Of a DNA stretch of 64,000 nt, positions 7,924-16,022 are shown in pieces. How positions within the stretch are numbered: position 1 is the first letter of the stretch; the number at the start of each line of letters is the position of its first letter. Source of the stretch: Nonomuraea sediminis (GTDB lineage Bacteria > Actinomycetota > Actinomycetes > Streptosporangiales > Streptosporangiaceae); contig NZ_JAHDTI010000003.1 of assembly GCF_018531495.1 (NCBI RefSeq), forward strand, positions 310,001 to 374,000, in the 5' to 3' direction. The position numbers were made by a program, and so were the translations under genes. The notes under the pieces are model-generated. The model searched no databases, had not been told where the DNA came from, and worked only from the letters and a program-made list of their open reading frames with translations.

Positions 7924-8653
7924 ACACGAGCACGCTCCTACCGCACCGCGACTCGAAGGAGGCGCCCGCCCGCACGGACCCCGGAAGCCCGGACCGCGCA
8001 GGCCCGCCGCAGAGTCGACCGGTCAGGCACTGGCGGGTCGATGCTCGAAGGGCCGACCGGCTGGGCGGGCGCGCGTCGCGGGCGGGTGCGGGTCGCGGCG
8101 GGTGCGGGTGCGGGTGCGGGTGCTCCGAGGAAGCGACCAGCCCGGCGCACCGGCTCGGCATCCCGTGGACACGCTTGGTACTCGGATGGGACGAACGGCC
8201 AGTTGCGGGACTACGAGTGACGCGGGCCCGCGCTTCGGTGCGGGTGACCGACGGAGCACGGGTCTGCGTTGCGATGTGCGTGGGCGGCGGCTTGGGCGAG
8301 CGTTCGGGAGCTGGCGACCGTCCAAGGTCGCGGCACCGCACGCGCACAAGCGCCGAGAGTCCCCGGTGGCGCTGAGGGCGCGGGATACCCCGGGTGCGGG
8401 CGTGCGAGACGCGGGAACCTGCGTGCGGGCATGCGCGGGCGGACGTGGCGGGCGTGGGAACGCGTGCGGCGGCGCGGGAACACTGCGGGCGGGCGTGCGC
8501 GGGCGTGGGAACGCGTGCAGCGTGCGGCGGCGCGGGATCCCTGCGGGCGGGCGTGCGCTGGCGTGGGAGATCCCGCAGGCGGGTGTGGGCTTGGGGCCGG
8601 TGGTTGGGCCGGTGGGTTGAGTTGGTTTGTGGTTTGGATGGAGGGGTTTCGGG
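7924..8653. other. 730-bp gene-poor spacer with GC-rich repeats before the SMC-like gene
   Basis: No convincing gene is visible. Several frames are open on both strands only because the sequence is extremely GC-rich. It holds a GGTGCG hexamer run (8101-8122) and a 51-58-bp degenerate repeat block (8395-8590). No ORF here overlaps the start or stop of a neighbour, unlike the spacer at 5433-5868. The last bases carry the GGAGGGG ribosome-binding site of the ATPase gene. Confidence 0.6.
8395..8590. repeat. 51-58-bp degenerate GC-rich repeat block
   Basis: GGGCGTGGGAACGCGTGC recurs at 8450 and 8501, and GCGGCGGCGCGGGA at 8466 and 8524, with GCGGGCGGGCGTGCGC between them. The two periods are interleaved, suggesting slippage-driven growth. 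Confidence 0.7.
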
Positions 8654-11600
8654 GTGTCTCAGGTGGAGAACGTCGTCGGGGATCGGGTGCTGATCGCCGC
8701 GCAGGCGGTCAATATTTCGCGGCTGTCGACGCACCCGGTCCCGATCGTGCCGGGGACGCTGATCGTGGTGGCCGGGGCGGGGCCGAAGGACTCCAACGGG
8801 GCGGGCAAGTCGTCGTTCATCGCCTCCATCACCGCCCTGCTGGGCGACGAGCAGTGGCGGTTCGCCTCGGGCGCGAAGGCCGTGTCGGAGCTGCTGTTCA
8901 ACGCCGAACTGGCCAGCGGCACCGGCGCCCGGCAGTGGGCCAGCGCCGACCACGGCTACATCGTGGGCGTCTTCGGCTACCCGCACGGCCATGAGGTGCC
9001 CGAGAGCGACGACGAGCTGTTCCCCGCCGACGAGAGCGGCGCCGTGACGGTGTGGCTGCGCGTCAACCAGGAGGCGCCGCACCTGGAGATCCGCTGGCAG
9101 GAGGGTGTACGGCTGGCCGCGGCGGGATCCGAGGCCGAGCGGGTGACCAGGGCGGACGACATCTGGACGGCGCTGCCGAAGTCCGCGGGCCGCAGGGACG
9201 TGGTGGCCCGCGACCTGACCAAGGTCCTGTACGGCGACCGCGTCAGGTGCGTGTCGTTCCTGTCGACGTCGGTGCGGAGCAAGGTCGCCACGAACCTGCT
9301 GTCGCAGCCGCTCAACGAGATCTCCCCCGAGCGTGTCTTCGAGGCGATCGCCGCGCTCACCGGCCTGGACGCCGAGCTGGAGCAGGAGCGCGAGGCACGC
9401 CGCGACGAGCACGCCAGGCGGGTGCGGGCCGCGCAGGCGGGCGAGCGGCTGGCCGAGTTCGAGGTCGAGTCGAAGGCGCTGCTGACCACGTTCGACCGCC
9501 GCGATCAGGCGAGGATCCGGCTGGCCGACGCGTTGCGGTGCTGGCGCGGCAGGCAGGCGCGCAAGCTGGCGGACGCGGCGGCGAAGGACGAGACGCTGGC
9601 CGCCGAAGCGGCCAAGCACGGGAAGGCGGGCGAGACGGCCGCCGAAGCCGTGGCGATGGTCAAGGCGGAGATCGCCACGCTGAAGGACGACACGCTCGAC
9701 AGGCGGGCGTCCGACGCGCGCAGGGAGCTGGCGGCGCTGCAGGCCAAGGCGGCCAAGCTGGACGCCGACCGGGCGGTGGCGGAGAACTCGGCCGACGAGC
9801 TGCGCGGCCGGATCCCCGCGCTGGAGGAGTCGCGGCGGTTCGCCGACGGGCGCGACGTGCCCACGGCCGAGCGGGAGCTGGGCGAGGCGCGGCGGCGGAT
9901 GAACGAGGCGTTCAAGGCGCTGGGCGTGGCCGACCAGGAGGTGGCCTCGGCCCAGGCCGCGCTAGACGACGCGGAGGGCGGTCCGGCGGCGGCCCAGCTC
10001 AACGCCCTATCCGCCGCGGGCGTCGCGGCGACGGGCCTGCTGGACGCCCTCGACGTAGCAGAACAGGCCCGCGACTACGCCCACTCGGCCGGACCCACCA
10101 CGACCCAGAACCGCGACACGACCCACAAACAGGAAGCCGGGCGGGACACGACCCACGAACAGGAAGCCGGGCGGGACGCGACCCGGGCGCACGAGGCCGG
10201 GGGCAGCGGTGGGCTGGGGCTCGAGGGGCTGCGGGGGTGGCCGAACGAGCACGCCGTGATCGTGGATGCCGCCCACCTGGACGAGGCCGCGCGAGCCCTC
10301 GCGGACCTGCCGGGTTCGGTGCTGGTCAGCTCGGCGGGCGTGTCCGTGGTGGGCGCGTTCGACGGCGTCGCGACCGGGCGGGAGGCGCGGATCAAGGCCG
10401 CCGAGCACCGGCTCAACCGGGCCAGGGACACGCAGGAGAGCGCCGCGCAAGCCGTACACGAGAGCGAGGAAGCGGTCGCGGAGGCGCAGCGGAGGCTGGA
10501 GGGCGCCAAGGCCGGGGTGCAGCTCGCCGAGCTGCAGGAGCGGCTGAAGGAGCGGCGGGCCAGGCTGGCGGAGCTGACCGCAGCGCTGGAGGAGCTGGTG
10601 CCGAGCGTGGCCGAGGCCGAGCGGCAGACCACCCAGCTGGACTTCCGCGCCCGCACCAGGGACATGGAGATCGAAAGGCTGGAGGGCCGCAGGCACCGGC
10701 ACGAGCAGGAGCGCACGCAGGCCCACGACCTGGAGGCCAAGGCGGAGTCCGAGCGGGAGTCGCTCAAGCTCGACGCGCTCAGGGCCGACTGGGGCGGCAC
10801 GATCGAGACCGCGCGGGAGTGGCTCGCCGCGCTGGCCGAGGAGGAGCAGCCGAGGAGCGCCGACGAGTGGTGGCGCGTGGCCGAGCGGCACCTGGACCAG
10901 TCCTTCAGGGACAGCTTCCCCGAGGAGGACGCCGAGGTCCCCGAGGAGCTGGCGTTCCTGCTGGAGGATCGGGGCGGCAGCGCGGCCAGGGAGCAGGCGA
11001 CGTTCGCCGCCGTGTGCGGTTCGCTGGCCTCCTACCTGCGCGGGCAGGAGGAGTACGAGCGGCACCAGCGCCGCCAGATCGAGGCGCAGATCACCAGCAG
11101 GCAGCGCGACCTGGCCGCGGCCACCAAGGGCGCCGAGGAGGCGGCCCAGTCGACGGCGGTGCACAGGGCCGCGCTCACGGCCGCGATCAAGGCCAGGCTG
11201 GCCAGGGTGGCGGAGGAGTTCGAGAAGCTCGACACCTCCTACGGCGGCTACGGCGCGACGCTGGAGTTCCCGGTGCCGCCGGCGCCCGCCGATCCCGAGC
11301 AGCGCTGGCAGTGGCGGGTCACGCCGAAGTGGCGGCGCGGCGAGGGCCAGGGGTTCGTCCCCTACAACCGGCGGGCCAACACCGCGCTCATGGACGAGAA
11401 GGCGGTCAAGCTGGTGTGCGCGGCGGCCATCGCCTCCAGCGGCGGCGGCCACCTGTGCCTGGTGCTCGACGAGCTGGGCCGCAACCTCGGCAAGGAGCAC
11501 CGCCGCGAGGCGGTCGCGCTGTTCCGCAGGATCGGCGAGACCTACGGCATCACCGTGATCGGGGCGCTCCAGGACGACATGGAGCCGTACGCGATCGACG

Positions 11601-11740
11601 CCTGCGGCCAGTACGTCAAGCTCAGGCGGTCGTCGGACGCCATGCCGTACAACGAGCCGCCGGTGATCATCGGGCACGACCAGCACGCCGAACGCGTCCG
11701 GGCGCTCGCGAAGTACGTGGACAGGAGCCCCAATTCTTAA
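8654..11740 (+). CDS. SMC-like coiled-coil ATPase (MukB/JetC-like)
   Basis: A protein of 1028 residues from GTG 8654, with GGAGGGG about 8 bases upstream. The N-terminal head carries Walker A (GPKDSNGAGKSS, residues 43-54, Lys52). Two long Ala/Glu/Arg-rich coiled-coil arms (about 225-460 and 585-870) flank a small hinge-like segment that starts with a repeat insertion. The C-terminal head has Walker B (LCLVLDELG, Asp939-Glu940) followed by GITVIGALQDDMEPY. Where SMC proteins have LSGGE, this one reads ALMDEK, so the ABC signature is not canonical. This is the motor of the putative complex with the two preceding genes. An SbcC-like role is less likely because there is no CXXC hook and no nuclease partner. 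Confidence 0.8.
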   Translation: MSQVENVVGDRVLIAAQAVNISRLSTHPVPIVPGTLIVVAGAGPKDSNGAGKSSFIASITALLGDEQWRFASGAKAVSELLFNAELASGTGARQWASADHGYIVGVFGYPHGHEVPESDDELFPADESGAVTVWLRVNQEAPHLEIRWQEGVRLAAAGSEAERVTRADDIWTALPKSAGRRDVVARDLTKVLYGDRVRCVSFLSTSVRSKVATNLLSQPLNEISPERVFEAIAALTGLDAELEQEREARRDEHARRVRAAQAGERLAEFEVESKALLTTFDRRDQARIRLADALRCWRGRQARKLADAAAKDETLAAEAAKHGKAGETAAEAVAMVKAEIATLKDDTLDRRASDARRELAALQAKAAKLDADRAVAENSADELRGRIPALEESRRFADGRDVPTAERELGEARRRMNEAFKALGVADQEVASAQAALDDAEGGPAAAQLNALSAAGVAATGLLDALDVAEQARDYAHSAGPTTTQNRDTTHKQEAGRDTTHEQEAGRDATRAHEAGGSGGLGLEGLRGWPNEHAVIVDAAHLDEAARALADLPGSVLVSSAGVSVVGAFDGVATGREARIKAAEHRLNRARDTQESAAQAVHESEEAVAEAQRRLEGAKAGVQLAELQERLKERRARLAELTAALEELVPSVAEAERQTTQLDFRARTRDMEIERLEGRRHRHEQERTQAHDLEAKAESERESLKLDALRADWGGTIETAREWLAALAEEEQPRSADEWWRVAERHLDQSFRDSFPEEDAEVPEELAFLLEDRGGSAAREQATFAAVCGSLASYLRGQEEYERHQRRQIEAQITSRQRDLAAATKGAEEAAQSTAVHRAALTAAIKARLARVAEEFEKLDTSYGGYGATLEFPVPPAPADPEQRWQWRVTPKWRRGEGQGFVPYNRRANTALMDEKAVKLVCAAAIASSGGGHLCLVLDELGRNLGKEHRREAVALFRRIGETYGITVIGALQDDMEPYAIDACGQYVKLRRSSDAMPYNEPPVIIGHDQHAERVRALAKYVDRSPNS
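10111..10200. repeat. three 30-bp tandem repeats inside the SMC hinge
   Basis: Units at 10111, 10141 and 10171 encode variants of the decapeptide RDTTHKQEAG. The first two are nearly identical and the third is diverged. They interrupt the joint between the first coiled coil and the hinge-like domain. Confidence 0.85.
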
Positions 11741-11784
11741 TCAAGCGGCGTTTGCCCTGATAACGACCGGAAATCGTCCTTCCG

Positions 11785-13080
11785 ATGACCTACGCAGCCT
11801 CTGAGGCGGATGCGCATCGCGCCATGGCCCTCGCGTTGCACGTCGGCGAGCTGCTGCTGGGCAGCGGCGAGGCGACGGAGAACGTCTCGGGCGCGATGCG
11901 CAGGATCCTGCAGACGTACGGCCTGCGCCAGGTCGAGGCCGACGTGAACCTGTCGGCGATCACGCTGTCGCACGTCCCGGAGGACGGCAGGCCGGCGACC
12001 ACGGCCGAGCGGCGGGTGCGCAGGCGGCAGCCGGACTACGACCGGCTGATCGCGGTGCACGAGCTGGTGCGCGAGATCGTGGCGCAGCAGCTGCCGCTGG
12101 CCGACACGCACGACCGGCTGCGCGAGGTGGGCCGCCGGCCGCGCGTCTACCCGGGCTGGGCGGTGGTCACGTCGGTGGCGCTGATCGCGGCGTCGGCGGC
12201 GGTGCTGATCGGCGGCGGGCCGATCGTGGCGGCCTCGGCGTTCGTGGCGACCATCATGGGCGACCGGCTGGGCGCGTGGCTGGCCAGGCGCGGCGTGGCG
12301 GAGTTCTTCCAGCTCGCGGTGGCCGCCAGTTGCGGCACTCTGATCGCGGTGCTGCTGATCTGGCAGCGGGTGCCGGTGCAGGCCTCGGCCGTGGTGGTGG
12401 GCGCGGTGATCGCGCTGCTGCCGGGAAGGCCACTGGTGGCGTGCGTGCAGGACGGCATCGCCGGCGAGTACGTCACGGCCACCGGCAGGTTCACCGAGGT
12501 GCTCTTCATCGTGGCGGCGGTGATCTCGGGGATCGGCACGATGCTGTCGATCGCGGTGCTGCTCGGGGTGCCGATCAGGGTGGACGTGGTGCCGGTGGCT
12601 CCGCTGTCGCTGGCCGCGCCGCAGCTGCTCGGGGCGCTGGGGGTGAGCCTGACGTTCGCGGTGGCGCTGCTGGTGCCGCCCCGGCACCTGGTGGGAGGCG
12701 CGCTGGGCGGCGCGGTGATCTGGGTGACGTTCGTGCTGCTGGCCAGGAACGGGTTCCCGTCGATCATGGCGACGACGCTCGCGGCGGCGGTGGTCGGGCT
12801 GCTCGGCACCGCCTACGCGCGGCTGGTGCGGGTGCCGGCGATGGTGTTCGTGATCCCGGCGATCGGCCCGCTGCTGCCCGGCTCGGTGTTGTACCGGGGG
12901 ATGCTGGAGATGAGCCTGGGCGAGCTGTCGAAGGGCGCGCTCGACCTGGTGGAGGCGCTGTCGATCGCGCTGGCCATCGGCGCGGGCGTGATCCTGGGCG
13001 CCGAGGTGCTGCGCGCGCTGCGCGGCCGCGGCCTGGCCCGCCGCATGCGCCCGGCCTCGCGCAGAACGCGCGGCTACTGA
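11785..13080 (+). CDS. threonine/serine exporter family protein (ThrE-type)
   Basis: A protein of 431 residues. The soluble N-terminus (MALALHVGELLLGSGEATENV) and the following region match the ThrE domain. About ten transmembrane helices fill residues 125-415 in two halves, corresponding to the ThrE and ThrE_2 membrane domains. The family exports threonine and serine using proton motive force. It starts 44 bp after the SMC-like gene on the same strand. This could be read-through, but nothing links the functions. The C-terminal Arg-rich tail is cytosolic. It is convergent with the citrate-synthase-like gene, only 10 bp apart. Confidence 0.88.
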   Translation: MTYAASEADAHRAMALALHVGELLLGSGEATENVSGAMRRILQTYGLRQVEADVNLSAITLSHVPEDGRPATTAERRVRRRQPDYDRLIAVHELVREIVAQQLPLADTHDRLREVGRRPRVYPGWAVVTSVALIAASAAVLIGGGPIVAASAFVATIMGDRLGAWLARRGVAEFFQLAVAASCGTLIAVLLIWQRVPVQASAVVVGAVIALLPGRPLVACVQDGIAGEYVTATGRFTEVLFIVAAVISGIGTMLSIAVLLGVPIRVDVVPVAPLSLAAPQLLGALGVSLTFAVALLVPPRHLVGGALGGAVIWVTFVLLARNGFPSIMATTLAAAVVGLLGTAYARLVRVPAMVFVIPAIGPLLPGSVLYRGMLEMSLGELSKGALDLVEALSIALAIGAGVILGAEVLRALRGRGLARRMRPASRRTRGY

Positions 13081-13090
13081 AGCTCGATTC

Positions 13091-14266
13091 CTAGGCGTGC
13101 GGCGGCCCGGTGTAGGCCGCGCGCAGGCGCAGCAGGGACCCCTTGGCGTACTCCTCCATCGCGTGCGCCAGCCAGCCCGCCGTCCTGGACACCGCGAAGA
13201 TCGCCTCACCCGCGCCGGGGATCATGCCGGCCACCGCGCCGAGCGTGGCCAGCGCCAGGTCGATGTTGTGCTCGGGCAGCCGCCGCCTGCGCATCTCCAC
13301 CAGTACGGCGCGCGCCGCGGCGAGCCGTTCGTGGCCGGGCGCGGCGGCCTCGACCAGGTCGAGCAGGAGGGAGCCGCGGGCGTCGCCGTTCTTGTAGATG
13401 CTGTGGCCGAATCCGGGGATGCGCTCTCCCCTGCGGACGCGGTCGCCGACCGCGCGCGCCGCCTGGCCGGGCTCGGCCACCTCGGCCAGCAGGCGCTCGG
13501 CGCCGTAGGACGCGCCGCCGTGCAGCGGGCCGCCGAGCACGCCGAGCCCGGTGAGCACCACCGCGTACGGGTCGGCCTTGGCGGAGGCGGCGACGCGGGC
13601 GGCCAGCGTGGAGGCGGCAAGCTCGTGGTCGGCCAGCAGGATCATCGCGGACTGGAGCGCGTGGAGCAGCGCCGGGGTGGGCGGGTCCGGGCAGACCTTG
13701 CCCCACAGCCGCCCGGCCAGTGATCCGGGATCGCCGGCCCCGAGGGCGGGCAGGGCGTCGACCAGCCCCGAGATCAGCCGGCGGCCGGTGGCGGCCACCG
13801 ACTCCTGGTCGAGCTGGTAGCGCAGGGAGTCGGACGCGCCGAGCACGGTCGTGATCACCTGCAGCCGGTCGAGCGGCAGCAGATCATCGGACAGCCCGCG
13901 CTGCGCGGTCACCGCGGCGTCGAGGGCCGCGGGATCGCTCGCCCACTCCCCGGCGGGCGCGGACCACAGCCACTCGGCCGTCGACTCGAACGTGCCGGTG
14001 CGGGCCAGGTCGATCGCGTCCAGGCCGCGGTAGTACTGCCGGTCGACGCCGAGCGCGGTGATCGCGGACTCGATGACCAGCTCGGGCGGCTGCCCGCGGG
14101 GACGGCCGCGCCGGGCCAGGCGCTCGATCTCGGCGGCATCGAACAGGCTGCGCCGCCCGTCCTCGCTGTGGCGGCGCTTGAGCACGCCCCTGCTCACGTA
14201 CGCGTACAGCGTCGCGGGCTTCACGCCGAGCCGCTCAGCCGCGCTCGCGGCGTCGATCCACTCCAC
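13091..14266 (-). CDS. citrate synthase-family enzyme with N-terminal helix-turn-helix
   Basis: A protein of 391 residues from GTG 14266 (GGGAGG 6 bases upstream). Residues 1-60 form an excisionase/MerR-like HTH (DAASAAERLGVKPATLYAYV, then SLFDAAEIERLA). The rest is a citrate synthase fold with the expected triad: His249 (GGPLHGGAS), His288 (PGFGH) and Asp336 (NIDLAL), and the late TAGWLAHAMEE segment. It would condense acetyl-CoA with a 2-oxo acid such as oxaloacetate. Such HTH-citrate synthases recur in actinomycetes. The fused HTH could autoregulate the divergent promoter shared with the homocitrate-synthase-like gene, which is inference. Confidence 0.85.
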   Translation of the reverse strand: MEWIDAASAAERLGVKPATLYAYVSRGVLKRRHSEDGRRSLFDAAEIERLARRGRPRGQPPELVIESAITALGVDRQYYRGLDAIDLARTGTFESTAEWLWSAPAGEWASDPAALDAAVTAQRGLSDDLLPLDRLQVITTVLGASDSLRYQLDQESVAATGRRLISGLVDALPALGAGDPGSLAGRLWGKVCPDPPTPALLHALQSAMILLADHELAASTLAARVAASAKADPYAVVLTGLGVLGGPLHGGASYGAERLLAEVAEPGQAARAVGDRVRRGERIPGFGHSIYKNGDARGSLLLDLVEAAAPGHERLAAARAVLVEMRRRRLPEHNIDLALATLGAVAGMIPGAGEAIFAVSRTAGWLAHAMEEYAKGSLLRLRAAYTGPPHA

Positions 14267-14281
14267 ACCCAGCCTCCCATG

Positions 14282-14328
14282 TTGACGAAAATCAATATTG
14301 ATACATATTGAATGAGCATGTCAACGTG
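14282..14328. promoter_or_regulatory. AT-rich face-to-face divergent promoter/operator
   Basis: The only strongly AT-rich segment nearby. Plus strand: TTGACG (14282-14287) then 17 bases and ATATTG. Minus strand: TTGACA near 14323-14318, then about 17-18 bases and TCAATAT. The outer ends form an imperfect inverted repeat (GTTGAC...GTCAAC), with CAATATTG (14293-14300) and a repeated ATATTGA inside. It suits one regulator controlling both the citrate-synthase-like and homocitrate-synthase-like genes. Confidence 0.55.
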
Positions 14329-14333
14329 AAGGC

Positions 14334-15551
14334 ATGCCTCAAGTTCACTTCCTCGACGTGACCAACCGGGACGGCGTGCAGACCGCGCGCACCGGCCTGT
14401 CGAAGTTCGGCAAGACCATGGTCAACTTCTATCTGGCCAAGCTCGGCGTGGCGCAGTCGGAGATCGGCTTCCCCTTCCTCTTCCACGAGGTCCCCTACGT
14501 GCGGGCACAGGTGGCGCTGCAGGAGGCGGGCGCGTTCGGCGACCTGCGCCTGTCGGGCTGGTGCCGCGGGGTGGCGCAGGACGTGGAGCAGGCCGCGCCG
14601 CTCGGCCTCAAGCACTACAACCTGTCGATCTCGACGTCCGACTACATGATCCAGAACAAGTTCAAGGGCCGGCTGGACCGGCAGGCGATCATCAGGGAGA
14701 TGACGGCGGCCATCGGAGCGGCCAAGGCGGCCGGCGCCGAGACGATCGGCGTGAACGCCGAGGACGGCTCGCGCACCGACGACGGGTTCCTGCTCGAGTT
14801 CGCGCTGGCGGCCAAGGAGGCCGGGGCCGACCGGGTGCGTTACTGCGACACGATCGGCGGCGACACGCCCGACCGGATCCGCGAGCGCTTCGCCAAGCTG
14901 GCCTCGGCCACGGCGATGCCGGTCGAGACCCACTGCCACAACGACCTCGGCCTGGCGGTGGCCAACTCGATCTCGGGCGCGCTCGGCGACCTGGACGCCG
15001 GGCAGGACGCCTGGATCAACACCTGCGTCAACGGGATCGGCGAGCGTTCCGGCAACGCGGACCTGCTGTCGACGATCCTCGCCTTCGAGCACGGCTTCGG
15101 GCTGAACGCCACGATCGGTGACGCCCTCGACCTGACCTGGGCCAGGCGCTTCGCCCTGTGGGCGGCCTACGCCTTCGGGCAGCCGCTGCCGTACAACCAG
15201 GTCGGGGTCGGCCGCAACGCCTTCGCCCACGAGTCGGGCATCCATGCCGACGGCGCGCTCAAGGACCACGGCAACTACGAGCTCTACGACGAGGCCACGC
15301 TCGGGCCCTTCCCCGAGGACTGGCACGCGCGGGCGGGCCGCGTCGTCCTGACCGGCGAGTACGGCGGCAAGGCCGGCTTCCGCCACGTCATGGACGGTCT
15401 CGGGCTACAGGTGGTGGACGAGGACCTGGCCTTCCGCGTCGTCCAACTCTGCAACGCGATGACCGGCCGCCCCCTCACCGACGACGAACTCACCCTTATC
15501 GCAACATATCCCCGCAAACTATCCCTCCTCTTCCCCGGCCTCGCAGACTGA
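14334..15551 (+). CDS. homocitrate synthase/isopropylmalate synthase-like aldolase (DRE-TIM family)
   Basis: A protein of 405 residues from ATG 14334 (GAAGG just upstream). Motifs of the DRE-TIM metallolyases are present: FLDVTNRDGVQ near the start, the metal-binding pair His200/His202 in HCHNDLGLAVANS, NGIGERSGNA, and HESGIHADGALK. Members condense acetyl-CoA with a 2-oxo acid. Homocitrate synthase is my preferred reading because the LeuA regulatory domain is absent, but substrate cannot be read from sequence. It is divergent from another acetyl-CoA condensing enzyme, suggesting a shared 2-oxo-acid pathway. Confidence 0.8.
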   Translation: MPQVHFLDVTNRDGVQTARTGLSKFGKTMVNFYLAKLGVAQSEIGFPFLFHEVPYVRAQVALQEAGAFGDLRLSGWCRGVAQDVEQAAPLGLKHYNLSISTSDYMIQNKFKGRLDRQAIIREMTAAIGAAKAAGAETIGVNAEDGSRTDDGFLLEFALAAKEAGADRVRYCDTIGGDTPDRIRERFAKLASATAMPVETHCHNDLGLAVANSISGALGDLDAGQDAWINTCVNGIGERSGNADLLSTILAFEHGFGLNATIGDALDLTWARRFALWAAYAFGQPLPYNQVGVGRNAFAHESGIHADGALKDHGNYELYDEATLGPFPEDWHARAGRVVLTGEYGGKAGFRHVMDGLGLQVVDEDLAFRVVQLCNAMTGRPLTDDELTLIATYPRKLSLLFPGLAD

Positions 15552-15594
15552 CCCACACCTCCGAACGTCCCTTGTACGGCGAGCCGCCACCACC

Positions 15595-15788
15595 GGGCAC
15601 CCGGCGGGCGTAGGTCCGGGGGCGCGGGCACCCGGCGGGCGTAGGTCCGGGGGCGCGGGCACCCGGCGGGCGTAGGTCCGGGGGCGCGGGCACCCGGCGG
15701 GCGTAGGTCCGGGGGCGCGGGCACCCGGCGGGCGCGGGTCCGGGACGCGGGCACCCGGCGGGCGCGGGTCCGGGACGCGGGCACCCGC
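15595..15788. repeat. 31-bp tandem repeat array
   Basis: Four 31-bp units start at 15595, 15626, 15657 and 15688 (GGGCACCCGGCGGGCGTAGG...). Two 30-bp variants at 15719 and 15749 carry CGCGGG for CGTAGG. A partial unit ends near 15788. The first four units are identical or nearly so, implying recent expansion. The array sits between convergent genes. Confidence 0.9.
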
Positions 15789-15840
15789 GGGCCGTGTCAG
15801 GCGCCGGGTCGGCGAGATGTGGTGCGGTGGTAGTCGGCGC

Positions 15841-15985
15841 CCTGTACGGCGGGGAACCGGGGCCGGGGTGCCACGGTGCCGGAGGGGCGTAACGGCGGCC
15901 GGCCACGTCCTGCTGGCGTGGCGTCTCCCTGGACAGAGCCCGGCCCCGTACGGCGGGTGGCGGTTGCGGCGGCCCGCCGTACAGG
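15841..15985. repeat. inverted GTACGGCGGG repeats, probable bidirectional terminator
   Basis: CCTGTACGGCGGG at 15841 and GTACGGCGGG at 15948-15957 are both inverted against CCCGCCGTAC at 15973-15982. The closer pair forms a 10-bp stem with a 15-base loop. It lies between the convergent homocitrate-synthase-like gene (ends 15551) and the NDH-2-like gene (ends 16023). The same motif recurs at 38.2-38.4 kb. Confidence 0.65.
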
Positions 15986-16022
15986 AGCCCTGCGCAACGA
16001 GGTGACTCGCCGTGCAGGTGGC

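Noticed and set aside
8102..8620. 172-codon frame in the spacer before the SMC-like gene
   Set aside because: Low-complexity Arg/Gly/Ala/Cys product, no ribosome-binding site, no overlap with either neighbour. It is better explained as repeat DNA.
9052..11760. 902-codon frame overlapping the SMC-like gene in another frame
   Set aside because: Arg/Gly/Ala-rich shadow with no ribosome-binding site. The SMC frame carries Walker A and B.
11785..13080. Fourth (JetD-like) gene of the SMC-like operon
   Set aside because: The protein is a multi-helix ThrE exporter with no Toprim motifs, so it is not a nuclease subunit.
15595..15788. Possible CRISPR array
   Set aside because: Units are contiguous with no unique spacers, and no cas genes are present. 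The 48-bp array at 5.5 kb is rejected for the same reason.
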